Source of the DNA: Bacteriovorax sp. UBA1852
Lineage (GTDB): Bacteria > Bdellovibrionota > Bacteriovoracia > Bacteriovoracales > Bacteriovoracaceae
Reading direction: 5' to 3'
Assembly: GCA_002338505.1 (NCBI GenBank)
Contig: DDIK01000167.1
Coordinates: 1-30,154 of the forward strand
Length of the DNA stretch: 30,154 nucleotides
Shown here: in pieces, positions 7,906 through 15,748 of the stretch
Layout of the letters: each line of letters starts with the position of its first letter
How positions within the stretch are numbered: the first letter of the stretch is position 1
Made by a program: the position numbers and the translations under genes
Notes under the pieces: generated by a model
What the model was told of the DNA's origin: nothing
Seen by the model: only the letters and a program-made list of their open reading frames with translations
The model's database searches: none

Positions 7906-8832
7906 TTAACGCTTTGCAAACTGTGAAGTATTGATTAATTGGATGTCCTCACCTGTGAAATAAGAAAGATGAAGTGTTATCGGTTTATAAGTAATAACCG
8001 AGAGATAGGATTCTTCGTATGATTCTCTTTTAAGATTTTTGAAAACTTTTAAGAGATGGCGATATCTTTTTTTGACTTTATCATAATATTTATTGTTTAC
8101 TCCTACTTCTCCACCCGTTCTTATACCACGAACGACAAAGCTAGGACCCATATTGTAAGCAACTGTTGCATATCGATAAGACTTAAACCTCTTATGAAGA
8201 CGTCTGAGATAGAAAGTCCCAAGCTCAATATTACTTTCGGGATCTTTCAATAGTTCTAGGACTAATTTCTTTTGCTCAGGTCTTTTTAAAAGCTTATTAA
8301 GGTAAACACCTGTTCTTGGCATAATTTGCATAAGTCCTTGAGCATTCACTTGACTGGTAGCAGAAGGTTTAAAGTGACTCTCAGTCCATAAAACAGAAAG
8401 TGCCCAAAGTGGATCGATATTGAACTTACTAGAGTATTCAAAAACTATGTCTAAGTATGAGTATGCGCGATCTCTGACCGTAACAGGCAAGAGCTTGTAG
8501 ATATGATCAACGAGCTTTTCTTTACTAACTTCACTAAGATCACCAAGTTTAGCTGATTTAAAGAATGGTGTAATATGTTTGAAATTATATGTTTGGAACT
8601 TTTCTCTACTGTCTTCGAAGGACTGTCTTTCGACAGAAGTCGTAATGGAAACAGCATGAGGTCCATAGATTTCATATTTAAGGAGTTCTTTTTCGCTCAG
8701 AATCTCTACTGAACCAAAGAGAAGTTGAAAAAATATACCAACAACAAGCGAATAACTAAGGATCGACTTGAGCCAAACTCTCGCTGGCCCAACGAGATCG
8801 GAATTGTTGTTTGATGCTGTTAATAAATTCAT
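7906..8832 (-). CDS. lytic transglycosylase, SLT domain, membrane-anchored or secreted
   Basis: The enzyme cleaves peptidoglycan glycan strands in the periplasm to give 1,6-anhydro-MurNAc ends. After an N-terminal hydrophobic segment (about residues 24-40, a membrane anchor or uncleaved signal) and a non-conserved region, the SLT/goose-lysozyme-like domain covers about 125-260. It includes the catalytic Glu in LWTESHFKPSA (E151), then NAQGLMQIMPRTG and a late ATVAYNMGP. All of these are hallmarks of the MltC/Slt family. I start at ATG 8832 (308 aa); a TTG at 8850 is also open. Neither has a clear Shine-Dalgarno, so the start is uncertain. The gene is 96 bases upstream of cmk. It could serve envelope remodelling or, if this is a predator, prey wall processing, but nothing in the sequence decides that. 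Confidence 0.9.
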   Translation of the reverse strand: MNLLTASNNNSDLVGPARVWLKSILSYSLVVGIFFQLLFGSVEILSEKELLKYEIYGPHAVSITTSVERQSFEDSREKFQTYNFKHITPFFKSAKLGDLSEVSKEKLVDHIYKLLPVTVRDRAYSYLDIVFEYSSKFNIDPLWALSVLWTESHFKPSATSQVNAQGLMQIMPRTGVYLNKLLKRPEQKKLVLELLKDPESNIELGTFYLRRLHKRFKSYRYATVAYNMGPSFVVRGIRTGGEVGVNNKYYDKVKKRYRHLLKVFKNLKRESYEESYLSVITYKPITLHLSYFTGEDIQLINTSQFAKR

Positions 8833-8861
8833 GGGCGTTTTAAACGACAAAACAGCAAGGA

Positions 8862-8891
8862 AGTCTAGCGAAATGTGTTAAATTTAGCCAA
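8862..8891 (-). promoter_or_regulatory. weak candidate promoter for the lytic transglycosylase gene
   Basis: On minus, TTGGCT (8891-8886) and TAGACT (8867-8862) are 18 bases apart. The predicted start lies about 25 bases before the ATG. Match quality is moderate. Confidence 0.25.
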
Positions 8892-8956
8892 TGTGAGTAA
8901 AAAATCCATGGTTAGAACGAGAAACGCAGTGCAAAACGGAAAAATAAATAGCCATT

Positions 8957-8984
8957 TGATTCCCCAGAAAGAGCGTTTATAATA
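8957..8984 (+). promoter_or_regulatory. sigma-70 promoter of the DUF255 gene
   Basis: TTGATT (8957-8962), a 16-base spacer and a perfect TATAAT (8979-8984) precede the DUF255 gene. Transcription would begin near 8991, about 29 bases before ATG 9020. This is the best sigma-70-type promoter I see in the window. Confidence 0.65.
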
Positions 8985-9019
8985 ACCACTTTAAAAATAA
9001 AAAGGTAATTGGAGAAGAA

Positions 9020-11077
9020 ATGTCTGAACTTTCTTATAATAAATTAAGCCAAGAAAAATCAAAGTATCTCAAGCAACATGAACAAAACCCAGTTCATTGG
9101 CAACCTTGGGGCCCCGAGGCAATTCAGCGCTCCAAAGACGAAAATAAGCCAATATTTTTAAGTGTAGGCTACTCTACTTGCCACTGGTGTCATGTCATGG
9201 CCGAAGAATCATTTACAGATAAAGAAACGGCAGAGTTTCTCAATGAAAACTTTATTGCAATAAAAGTCGACAAAGAAGAATATCCAGACATTGATAATTA
9301 TTATCAACAAGCATGTCAGCTCTACACGAAGAGCGGAGGATGGCCACTGTCCGCTTTTTTACTTCCAGACCTAAAACCTTATTTTGTGGGGACGTATTTT
9401 CCTAAAACGAGAACATCTGAAGGCACGACGTTCTTAGAACTCTTAAATGAACTTAAAAGAGCCTATGAGAGTGATCAGGAAGCAGTAAAGGAAAATGCTC
9501 AAAAAGCTACGGATGCTATTAGAGATGGTTTTATACCTGATGACAAAGTTGAATTCACCGGTCACTTCCCTCCTCCAATGTCTATTCTAGAAGTTTTAAA
9601 AGAGTATAAAGATATTGAAAATGGTGGTTTTGGAGATGCTCCAAAGTTCCCACAATTCACTTTCTATGAATGGGCAGTGGAGCAAATGCTTGAGGGTATG
9701 GTTGATAAAGAAGAAGGAAATCATATTATCAAGTCCCTTGAAAATATGCTTATGGGCGGAATAACAGATCATGCTCGGGGTGGGATTCATCGCTACTCCA
9801 CAGACAAGACATGGACTATTCCACACTTTGAAAAAATGCTCTACGACCAAGCTGGTTTCTTGAAGCTTTTAGCAAAGGCAAGTGTACTCTACCCTTCTCC
9901 ACTTATCTTTGATTCACTCTTTAATACACTTGAATATTTACAAATGGAGATGATTGACGAGAATAAATTTTTCTTTTCGGCGCAAGATGCTGATAGTGAA
10001 GGTGTTGAAGGCTTATACTTTACTTTCACAAAAGATGAGTTTATCGATGCTATTACTCCACTTCAAGACAATGAGGATCTCAAAGACGTCGAAGGAAAAT
10101 TAGAAGATATTCAAAAATGGTTTAATATTACGGACGAAGGTAATTTTGAAAATAAACTTAATATTATTACCCTTAATCAAGATCTGGCCAAAGAATACTT
10201 TACTCCTGAAAACTGGGAGATCGTACGCGCGGTTAGAAAAGAATTACTAAAGTCTAGAAAGACGAGAATTCCACCACAAACAGATAATAAAGGAATTGCT
10301 AGTTGGAATTTTATGATGATTAGTGCTCTGAGCGATGTCATGCAATATTGCCAGATACCGGCTATCAAGACTGCTGCAAGTCAGTTATTTAATCAAGTTG
10401 TTGAAGGGACATATAAGACTTTTATCAAGAATGATGAAAAAGGCATGCGTTTGGCCCATACAACGACAATAGCTAATCCTTTGAGTTATCTTGAAGACTA
10501 TGTCTTTTTCTTAGAAGCGCAACTTCGTATTTATGAGATGAGCGGAAACGCGACTTTTAAAAATAATGTGCTCGATACTTATAACTTTATCAGAAATCAA
10601 TTCTTAAAAGATGGGAAGCTTTTAACTCGCTCAATTGAAACTGAAAAACATGAACTCTATCCAAATCAGAACTTCTCTTCTTTTGACTTTAATTTTAAGT
10701 CACCAGTATCAACTTTCATCTTAGTATCAAGAAGAATATCCGTCCTATTTAGTGACAAAGAAATCTTAGAACAAATCAAAGAGTTACAAGAAAAAGTTGT
10801 TCATGAAGTTTTAAAAAACCCACTTTCAAGTGGAGAAGCACTAAGAGCTTATACATATCCAGATGAAGCATTTAAAGTTATAAAAGTTCCTAAGTCGTGG
10901 CTCGATCAGGATCAATTTGTTGGCTTTATTAATTTCTTCCTACCACGATTTGTTCTTGATTATGTTGAAGAAGATACTCAGAGATGGGAAATCTGTTCAA
11001 TGGATCAGTGTGAATTAAACGGTGAAGGCATAGAAAGTTTTATTCAAACACTTAGGCCCCAAGAAACTAAGGAATAA
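9020..11077 (+). CDS. thioredoxin domain protein, DUF255 (YyaL/SSP411 family)
   Basis: The 685-aa protein has the typical length and layout of the family. An N-terminal thioredoxin-like domain (about 1-165) opens with the family hallmark LKQHEQNPVHWQPWGPEA, and carries a CHWC redox motif at 54-57 followed by MAEESF and later GGWPLSAFLLPDLKPYF. It is followed by an (alpha/alpha)6 barrel-like region (about 190-660) containing GGFGDAPKFPQ and HFEKMLYDQA. The biochemical role is not settled; members have been proposed as thioredoxin- or sugar-epimerase-like proteins. No signal peptide is present, so it acts in the cytoplasm. GGAGAAG lies 5-6 bases before the ATG. Two bases after its stop begins the CoA-transferase gene, so the two are translationally coupled. 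Confidence 0.92.
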   Translation: MSELSYNKLSQEKSKYLKQHEQNPVHWQPWGPEAIQRSKDENKPIFLSVGYSTCHWCHVMAEESFTDKETAEFLNENFIAIKVDKEEYPDIDNYYQQACQLYTKSGGWPLSAFLLPDLKPYFVGTYFPKTRTSEGTTFLELLNELKRAYESDQEAVKENAQKATDAIRDGFIPDDKVEFTGHFPPPMSILEVLKEYKDIENGGFGDAPKFPQFTFYEWAVEQMLEGMVDKEEGNHIIKSLENMLMGGITDHARGGIHRYSTDKTWTIPHFEKMLYDQAGFLKLLAKASVLYPSPLIFDSLFNTLEYLQMEMIDENKFFFSAQDADSEGVEGLYFTFTKDEFIDAITPLQDNEDLKDVEGKLEDIQKWFNITDEGNFENKLNIITLNQDLAKEYFTPENWEIVRAVRKELLKSRKTRIPPQTDNKGIASWNFMMISALSDVMQYCQIPAIKTAASQLFNQVVEGTYKTFIKNDEKGMRLAHTTTIANPLSYLEDYVFFLEAQLRIYEMSGNATFKNNVLDTYNFIRNQFLKDGKLLTRSIETEKHELYPNQNFSSFDFNFKSPVSTFILVSRRISVLFSDKEILEQIKELQEKVVHEVLKNPLSSGEALRAYTYPDEAFKVIKVPKSWLDQDQFVGFINFFLPRFVLDYVEEDTQRWEICSMDQCELNGEGIESFIQTLRPQETKE

Positions 11078-11079
11078 TA

Positions 11080-12006
11080 ATGACAATACAAAAACCTCTT
11101 GAGGGTAAAACTATTCTCGATCTCTCACATAGACTCCCAGGACCGATGGCAGGAAAGCTCCTCAGAGATCTTGGCGCGAGAGTGATAAAAGTCGAGGATA
11201 AGAAGTTTAAGGATCCATTTATCTATGGACTATTCGCAGAGATGGATAACTCCTTCCCTATTTGGTATGAAAATATCAATAAAGACAAAGAGATACTAAG
11301 AATCGATTTTAAAGATGATGCTGAAACTCAAAAAGTGAAAGATCTCCTTAAAGAAGTTGATGGCATTATTATGGGAATACCTCATAAGCTTCAAGTTAAA
11401 CTAGGAGTTGATGCGGAGTCTTTAAAAAGTATCAATAGGCCACTTGCTGTTGTTTATCCTAAAGCGAGTAAAGAAGGCCTAAGTCATATGCATGATCTCA
11501 ATGCTATGGCGATTTCAGGAATTCTCACTCTGCATGCAAAGGGCTTAAGTGATGAAGATCTGAGTCCTCCTTTTCTACCTATTGCTGGGATTAACTTTGG
11601 TCAAAAGATGGCCTTTGATCTTGTAAGTGCGATGTTAAAAGCACAAAGCGACGGTAAAAAGACTTTTATTGAAAGCTATCTCTTTGAATCGACAATGGAC
11701 GTTTATGGGCCTTTCTATAGTGGTGAATTAACTAAGCATGATAAGTTTCTTCATAATGGCCTCTATCCTTGTTACAACTTATATAAAACTCAAGATGGTG
11801 ATTTCATCGCTATGGCCTGTGTGGAGGAAAAGTTCTGGGAATCATTTCTCAGTCTCTTTGAATTAGAATATTCCATGGACCAGAGGTTTGAAACAAGTGG
11901 GAAAGTACACAAGGAACTCAAGACTTACTTCTCGAGTCTCTCAACAAAGTCGATTAAAGAAAAGCTCGGTGATGCTGATATTTGCATCAATATCTTAGAA
12001 AAATAA
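11080..12006 (+). CDS. CaiB/BaiF-type CoA transferase or alpha-methylacyl-CoA racemase-like protein
   Basis: The 308-aa protein belongs to the family III CoA-transferase fold. It starts with LEGKTILDLSHRLPGPMAGKLLRDLGARVIKVED (read here in parts, residues 7-40) and has HMHDLNAMAISG at 136-147, where the Asp (D139) aligns with the active-site Asp of this family. The spacing and the NAMAISG tail are closer to 2-methylacyl-CoA racemases than to formyl-CoA transferases. Family members are usually 350-400 aa, so this is a short version. The shortfall seems to lie in the middle and the C terminus rather than in a frameshift, as the frame is open throughout. Substrate is unknown. The gene follows the DUF255 gene by 2 bases. 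No terminator is obvious after it. Confidence 0.8.
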   Translation: MTIQKPLEGKTILDLSHRLPGPMAGKLLRDLGARVIKVEDKKFKDPFIYGLFAEMDNSFPIWYENINKDKEILRIDFKDDAETQKVKDLLKEVDGIIMGIPHKLQVKLGVDAESLKSINRPLAVVYPKASKEGLSHMHDLNAMAISGILTLHAKGLSDEDLSPPFLPIAGINFGQKMAFDLVSAMLKAQSDGKKTFIESYLFESTMDVYGPFYSGELTKHDKFLHNGLYPCYNLYKTQDGDFIAMACVEEKFWESFLSLFELEYSMDQRFETSGKVHKELKTYFSSLSTKSIKEKLGDADICINILEK

Positions 12007-12052
12007 ACACATTAAACCTCTTTTAATCGGGGTTAACTTGATACTCAAGCTG

Positions 12053-12084
12053 GTGTCATTTTGCGTTATTTCACATAATGACAC
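12053..12084. promoter_or_regulatory. inverted repeat, candidate activator site for the sigma-54 promoter
   Basis: GTGTCATT (12053-12060) and AATGACAC (12077-12084) form a perfect 8-bp inverted repeat with a 16-base spacer. Its centre lies about 60 bases upstream of the -24 element at 12130, the range where sigma-54 enhancer-binding proteins usually bind. No T-run follows, so it does not look like a terminator of the CoA-transferase gene. Confidence 0.45.
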
Positions 12085-12127
12085 TAGACCAGAGAGTATA
12101 AAACATCGAAACTTCAAGCACTTACAT

Positions 12128-12144
12128 TTGGCACGAATACTGCT
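12128..12144 (+). promoter_or_regulatory. sigma-54 promoter (-24/-12)
   Basis: TTGGCACG-AATA-CTGCT matches the sigma-54 consensus YTGGCACG-N4-TTGCW closely. The invariant GG (12130-12131) and GC (12142-12143) are spaced correctly with 10 bases between them. Predicted start is near 12155, about 80 bases before ATG 12236. Confidence 0.7.
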
Positions 12145-12235
12145 TAGTTAAATACAAGTAACCCAGACAGGAAGTTTGGCCAGATACCTTCAAATTTTCG
12201 TAGGAAATGAAGATTTAAAGCGTAGGGAGACAAAC

Positions 12236-12595
12236 ATGAAGAATTTGCTTTTAATAATTGCCTTAGGAATGATGGCGATGTCCCTAACCCTAAGTGCAGA
12301 AGCTAGACCCATGCTTAAGAGAGTCGATGTCGAAATTGCTAAAGAAGGCTCAGTTGCAATGGCAATAGAAACTTATGATGGTGACTTCTTTGATCTTGCT
12401 GAGTTTAACAAGATGAAGAAGTATAGAGGTAACGTAAAGGCTATCATGGATAAACCAACGTTACAGCTTGAAAATGGAGAAGAGATCGATGTTAACGGCA
12501 TCAGATATTTCTTTGTTGCACAGAAGAAAAAGAAATTAAAAATACCAACACATAAGTTACCATCTCCAGAGAAAAAACCTAGTGATGATTATTGA
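12236..12595 (+). CDS. small secreted protein, sigma-54 controlled, unknown function
   Basis: The 119-aa product starts with a clear Sec signal peptide (MKNLLLIIALGMMAMSLTLSAEA, cleavage probably after AEA at about 23). The mature part is about 95 residues, basic, with a KKKKLK stretch and a Pro/Lys-rich end. I recognise no family. The open frame extends back to a TTG at 12176, but ATG 12236 is preceded by AGGGAGA and gives the signal peptide, so I choose it. It is the only gene between a sigma-54 promoter and a terminator, so it appears to be a single-gene transcript under an enhancer-binding protein. No such regulator is encoded in the window. Confidence 0.75.
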   Translation: MKNLLLIIALGMMAMSLTLSAEARPMLKRVDVEIAKEGSVAMAIETYDGDFFDLAEFNKMKKYRGNVKAIMDKPTLQLENGEEIDVNGIRYFFVAQKKKKLKIPTHKLPSPEKKPSDDY

Positions 12596-12627
12596 TTCAC
12601 TATAACTTCAGTCCAATCTCCAGTTTT

Positions 12628-12654
12628 AAGGGCCTTTAACTAGGCCCTTTTTTT
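12628..12654 (+). terminator. rho-independent terminator of the small secreted protein gene
   Basis: An 8-bp stem (12628-12635 AAGGGCCT with 12642-12649 AGGCCCTT) with a six-base loop is followed by a T-run to 12654. The convergent methyltransferase gene ends inside the hairpin loop, so the two transcripts share this end. Confidence 0.85.
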
Positions 12655-13154
12655 ATACATATTACCTGTAAAACATCGGGATGATTTTTGTCTGGCTGCT
12701 CAAGATGATTTTCTAAGATAAACTTCTTTCCCCAAGCTATTGTGAAGTAAAGAATCTTAAAATTTGACTGAATAAGTAGAGCTTCAACTTCTCTTTCAGT
12801 TAAAATCGTTCTCGTTGGTACGTTCTGGTTGCCGATGAATTGATCAAAGGACTTATTTCTAATCATCATCTCTAAAATAAAGTGGCCATTCTCGTTTAAA
12901 GCAAGATGAACATTTGATAAGTATTTTCTTATGTCTTGGGAGTCTTTGAGACAATGAGCTAAGTGAGAGTCTAAAATTAAGTCTACTTTATTATGCGGAA
13001 ACTTCTCTAAGACATCATGAACGACATTATGATGATAAGAGTTTTTATCATAGAGAAAGAGCTCATCAATATCAACATTGGCTAAAACTGAGGACTCTCC
13101 GCATCCTAGCTCTAGAGCTCTCTTGAAAGATTTAGGCAATATTTGATGTCTCAA
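12636..13154 (-). CDS. class I SAM-dependent methyltransferase
   Basis: The 172-aa product carries a Rossmann methyltransferase core: motif I ALELGCGESS (13-22), an acidic end of strand 2 (LYDKNS), motif II-like VDLILDSHLAHCL with the usual catalytic-loop layout, and a later LNENGHFILEM strand. Substrate is unknown. No signal peptide. I list the TTG at 13154 as start, with AGG a few bases upstream. The frame stays open for 15 more codons to a TAA, giving residues that read well (PCESLIGLLRHQ), but contains no ATG, GTG or TTG. The real start could be a rare codon such as ATA 13199, which has AAAGGG upstream. The gene converges on the small secreted protein gene and ends in its terminator. Confidence 0.75.
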   Translation of the reverse strand: MRHQILPKSFKRALELGCGESSVLANVDIDELFLYDKNSYHHNVVHDVLEKFPHNKVDLILDSHLAHCLKDSQDIRKYLSNVHLALNENGHFILEMMIRNKSFDQFIGNQNVPTRTILTEREVEALLIQSNFKILYFTIAWGKKFILENHLEQPDKNHPDVLQVICIKKGPS

Positions 13155-13220
13155 AAGACCTATTAGAGATTCACATGGATTATTTTGTATATTGCTTATT
13201 TAAATATCCCTTTTTAAGAT

Positions 13221-13862
13221 ATGTTTATGAAGAATGTAATTCATCAGGATGACCCAGAAAAAATTCTAAATCTCTATACCCTCTTTATAAAAAGTAGCGT
13301 CCAGCTAACACTTTTTACAACAAAAGAAGAGAGCATAAAATTTACTATTAATAATATCACCGACAATAATACACTTCAAATTGAATATATAAACTCAAGC
13401 GACAAAGAAAAGCTCATAGAAAATAAGCTCTATAACATAACCTGCGCGATGGAGGGTGCTAGTTATACCTTTGTCTCACACTATGAATCAAACCCAGAAT
13501 TACTTAGTATAGCTTCAATTATTACGGTCATAGAGAAAAGGGCCTACGAACGCTTTGGAACTGAGAAGTTTCCTAAACCTTATTTGAAAGTGAATATGCA
13601 TGAAGATCAATATACCTTCATTCTTTGTGATTTATCCCAAGGCGGACTCGCATTCTTAGTGTCAGCACAATTAGCGAAAAACTTTATTGCCAGAAAAAGT
13701 ATCGAGATTAAAGAGATCGGCTCTAAAAGATTTTCGACGCCAATAAAAGCGGTGATTATCCACTGTGGTCCCTACCAAAAAGATAACACTAAAGGAATTC
13801 AAACTTCTCAATCTTTCCATAAAGTTGGAATTCAATTTAGCGAGATCCCCAATTTAGACTAA
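13221..13862 (+). CDS. PilZ domain protein, probable c-di-GMP receptor
   Basis: The C-terminal half of this 213-aa protein is a PilZ domain (about 103-213) with both c-di-GMP binding motifs: RxxxR at 107-111 (RAYER) and DxSxxG at 137-142 (DLSQGG). The N-terminal half (about 12-95) looks like the beta-rich domain that often precedes PilZ in YcgR-type proteins. This predicts a cytoplasmic protein that responds to c-di-GMP and controls an unknown target. The window contains no diguanylate cyclase or phosphodiesterase. ATG 13221 has only a weak ribosome site; ATG 13227 two codons later is an alternative. The gene is divergent from the methyltransferase, with a 66-base gap. Confidence 0.85.
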   Translation: MFMKNVIHQDDPEKILNLYTLFIKSSVQLTLFTTKEESIKFTINNITDNNTLQIEYINSSDKEKLIENKLYNITCAMEGASYTFVSHYESNPELLSIASIITVIEKRAYERFGTEKFPKPYLKVNMHEDQYTFILCDLSQGGLAFLVSAQLAKNFIARKSIEIKEIGSKRFSTPIKAVIIHCGPYQKDNTKGIQTSQSFHKVGIQFSEIPNLD

Positions 13863-13996
13863 GGCACATATTCAAGGCAGCGCTTTTACAATACACAAGC
13901 AGGACCCAAGCTCGTCAACAGCTCTAAGCCTCTGAAATCAAACAAAAGTCGAGAAGGAACAATTTTTATATCACTGTAACTTATTGGGTTTTTATA

Positions 13997-14002
13997 TATA
14001 AT
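13997..14002 (+). promoter_or_regulatory. -10 element that may give a leaderless mRNA
   Basis: A perfect TATAAT ends seven bases before the A of ATG 14009, which is the normal distance from -10 to the start of transcription. The -35 position reads CTGTAA, a poor match. AGGA is only two bases from the ATG, too close for a good Shine-Dalgarno. Together this suggests a leaderless or very short leader mRNA. Confidence 0.35.
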
Positions 14003-14008
14003 AGGAAC

Positions 14009-15748
14009 ATGATCACAAGAATATTAATTTTAACTTTTTTGATTGGAAACCTTTCCATGGCATCTGATTGTCCAGATGGGAAGACTTTCAATAGCAATCT
14101 CAATAGATGTATTCTTACTCAGCAGTCTGTCAAGAATCGTGAAGACTTCAGTTCATGTGATGACGTTGATGATAAGGAATCATGTATTCAAGCTGCAGCA
14201 AATGCAAAAGTCGACGAAACTGAAGCAAAGTTTCATAAAGATATCAGTGCGAGTGATCTTAAAGATAATAACAAAAGAGCAACCAATAGTGACGCAGCAT
14301 TTGCGGCACTAAGCGGCTACTTTGTTTACGCGGCCAAAGGCATCACCGGGATGACCACATCTGCCAAAGTATTTGGAGCGACATCAGCGGCTGGCTTTTT
14401 AAAGAATAAATTCTTTGAAAAAGATATTGAAAAGAAAGTAAAGAAAATGACCGAAGCCTTTGAAGAAGAAGTCTCAAATGATATTGGGATGAAAGATGCG
14501 CAGGTAAAAGCCTTTGACTATTTGGAAGAAGAGCAAAAGCTTATTCAAGGCCATGCAAAGAAGCAAAAGTCTTTCTATAATATCGTAAGTCTAGGCTATC
14601 TTGGTGCTATGGGTACAGCAATTTATGAAACTTACACATCTTCAGCAAGTTGTATTAGTGCAAAGCCCGAAGCTGGAGAGAGTTCAGTTCTTTCAAAAAT
14701 AAATTGTCCGGCAGTATTGATACCAATTGCAGGTCTGGCCGCAGCGAATGCCTACAAGCTCTCACAAAGTGCAAAAGAGCAAGCGAAACAAGCCGGTGAG
14801 AATGTCGAGAAGATACAGGACTTGAAAAAGAAGTTTATTGCCTCAATCGCTGACTATTGTCCTGATGGAAGGGAGGATATGAGTAACCCAAGTTGTTTTT
14901 GTTACCTTTCTGATGGAGAACAAAATCCAGACAGAAGTAATTCTCAAATATGTCAAAATGAATGGAATAAATATCAAAATCTCTATGTGGAGACAAACCC
15001 TACAGAGGCTACATTTGATGCGACTGAGAGTGCCGGCTGTGTTTACGTCGACGGTAAATTTGATGCCAATTGTAACTGTCGTAAAGTAAAAGATAAAAAT
15101 ACAGGACAAAATGCATGTATGAAAGCGAGTCTTCCAGATAGTAGTATTAGTGCATTAGGTGGTATCAATACTTCACCTGCAATAAGTGAAATCAATAAGA
15201 CTCTGGAAGGACAATCCAATGCAGGGGTGCTAACTCCTGGGATAGATGCACTATCGGCAGCCGCCAATGCAAAAAGAGATAGAATACTAGAAAAAGTAAA
15301 AGGCAAGCTTGCTGAAAGAGGAATTAAAAATCCCCAAAAGCTCGCCTTAGATCATAACAGGGCCATGCAAGGAAAGTTTGGTAACAGACTCAGCAATCCA
15401 CTTAGTAGGAAAATGGCAAATACTAGTCTAGGCTCTCGTTCAGGGATCCCCAAGAGTCTAAAAAAAGCACTTTCAGATATTGAAGGAACTTCTAATTTTG
15501 CTGCAATTAAATCACCAAAAAGAAAAAAGAACATGAAGAAAGAAAATAAGAATGAGTGGTTGGATTTTGGTGCTGATAGTGGCAATAGCTCACAAAACGT
15601 TCTTAATTTTGCTAAAAATTCACATATGGATAAGAAGTATAAGTTTGATAATAATGATATCAACGAAGACAAGAGTGCTTCTATCTTCAAGGTCATTTCT
15701 AATCGCTATAATACCTCTGGTCTAAGAAGGCTCTTTGCAGATGAATAA
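14009..15748 (+). CDS. large secreted protein of unknown family, with shared C-terminal tail
   Basis: The 579-aa product has a signal peptide (MITRILILTFLIGNLSMAS) followed by Cys-bearing segments (C21, C33, C50, C59). Two long hydrophobic, Ala/Gly-rich stretches follow (about 95-135 and 190-255), possibly membrane-associated. A Cys-rich region of about 285-375 contains CFC and CNC motifs, consistent with disulfides outside the cytoplasm. A basic, low-complexity C-terminal third ends in VLNF then, about 30 residues later, IFKVISNRYN. The same VLNF ... LFTRITQRYN pattern ends the 1033-aa protein encoded at 18600. I do not recognise any family. The downstream VanY-like gene overlaps its stop by 8 bases, so the two are co-translated. 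Frames in other phases that overlap it are shadows. Confidence 0.75.
   Translation: MITRILILTFLIGNLSMASDCPDGKTFNSNLNRCILTQQSVKNREDFSSCDDVDDKESCIQAAANAKVDETEAKFHKDISASDLKDNNKRATNSDAAFAALSGYFVYAAKGITGMTTSAKVFGATSAAGFLKNKFFEKDIEKKVKKMTEAFEEEVSNDIGMKDAQVKAFDYLEEEQKLIQGHAKKQKSFYNIVSLGYLGAMGTAIYETYTSSASCISAKPEAGESSVLSKINCPAVLIPIAGLAAANAYKLSQSAKEQAKQAGENVEKIQDLKKKFIASIADYCPDGREDMSNPSCFCYLSDGEQNPDRSNSQICQNEWNKYQNLYVETNPTEATFDATESAGCVYVDGKFDANCNCRKVKDKNTGQNACMKASLPDSSISALGGINTSPAISEINKTLEGQSNAGVLTPGIDALSAAANAKRDRILEKVKGKLAERGIKNPQKLALDHNRAMQGKFGNRLSNPLSRKMANTSLGSRSGIPKSLKKALSDIEGTSNFAAIKSPKRKKNMKKENKNEWLDFGADSGNSSQNVLNFAKNSHMDKKYKFDNNDINEDKSASIFKVISNRYNTSGLRRLFADE

Noticed and set aside
12011..12027. 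ATTAAA/TTTTAAT hairpin after the CoA-transferase gene
   Set aside because: Stem made almost only of A-T pairs with no T-run after it; not convincing as terminator.
14843..15696. Several 80-115 aa minus-strand frames inside the 579-aa gene
   Set aside because: Shadows of the plus-strand coding frame; hydrophobic composition from complementing Lys/Asn/Ser codons, no ribosome sites.
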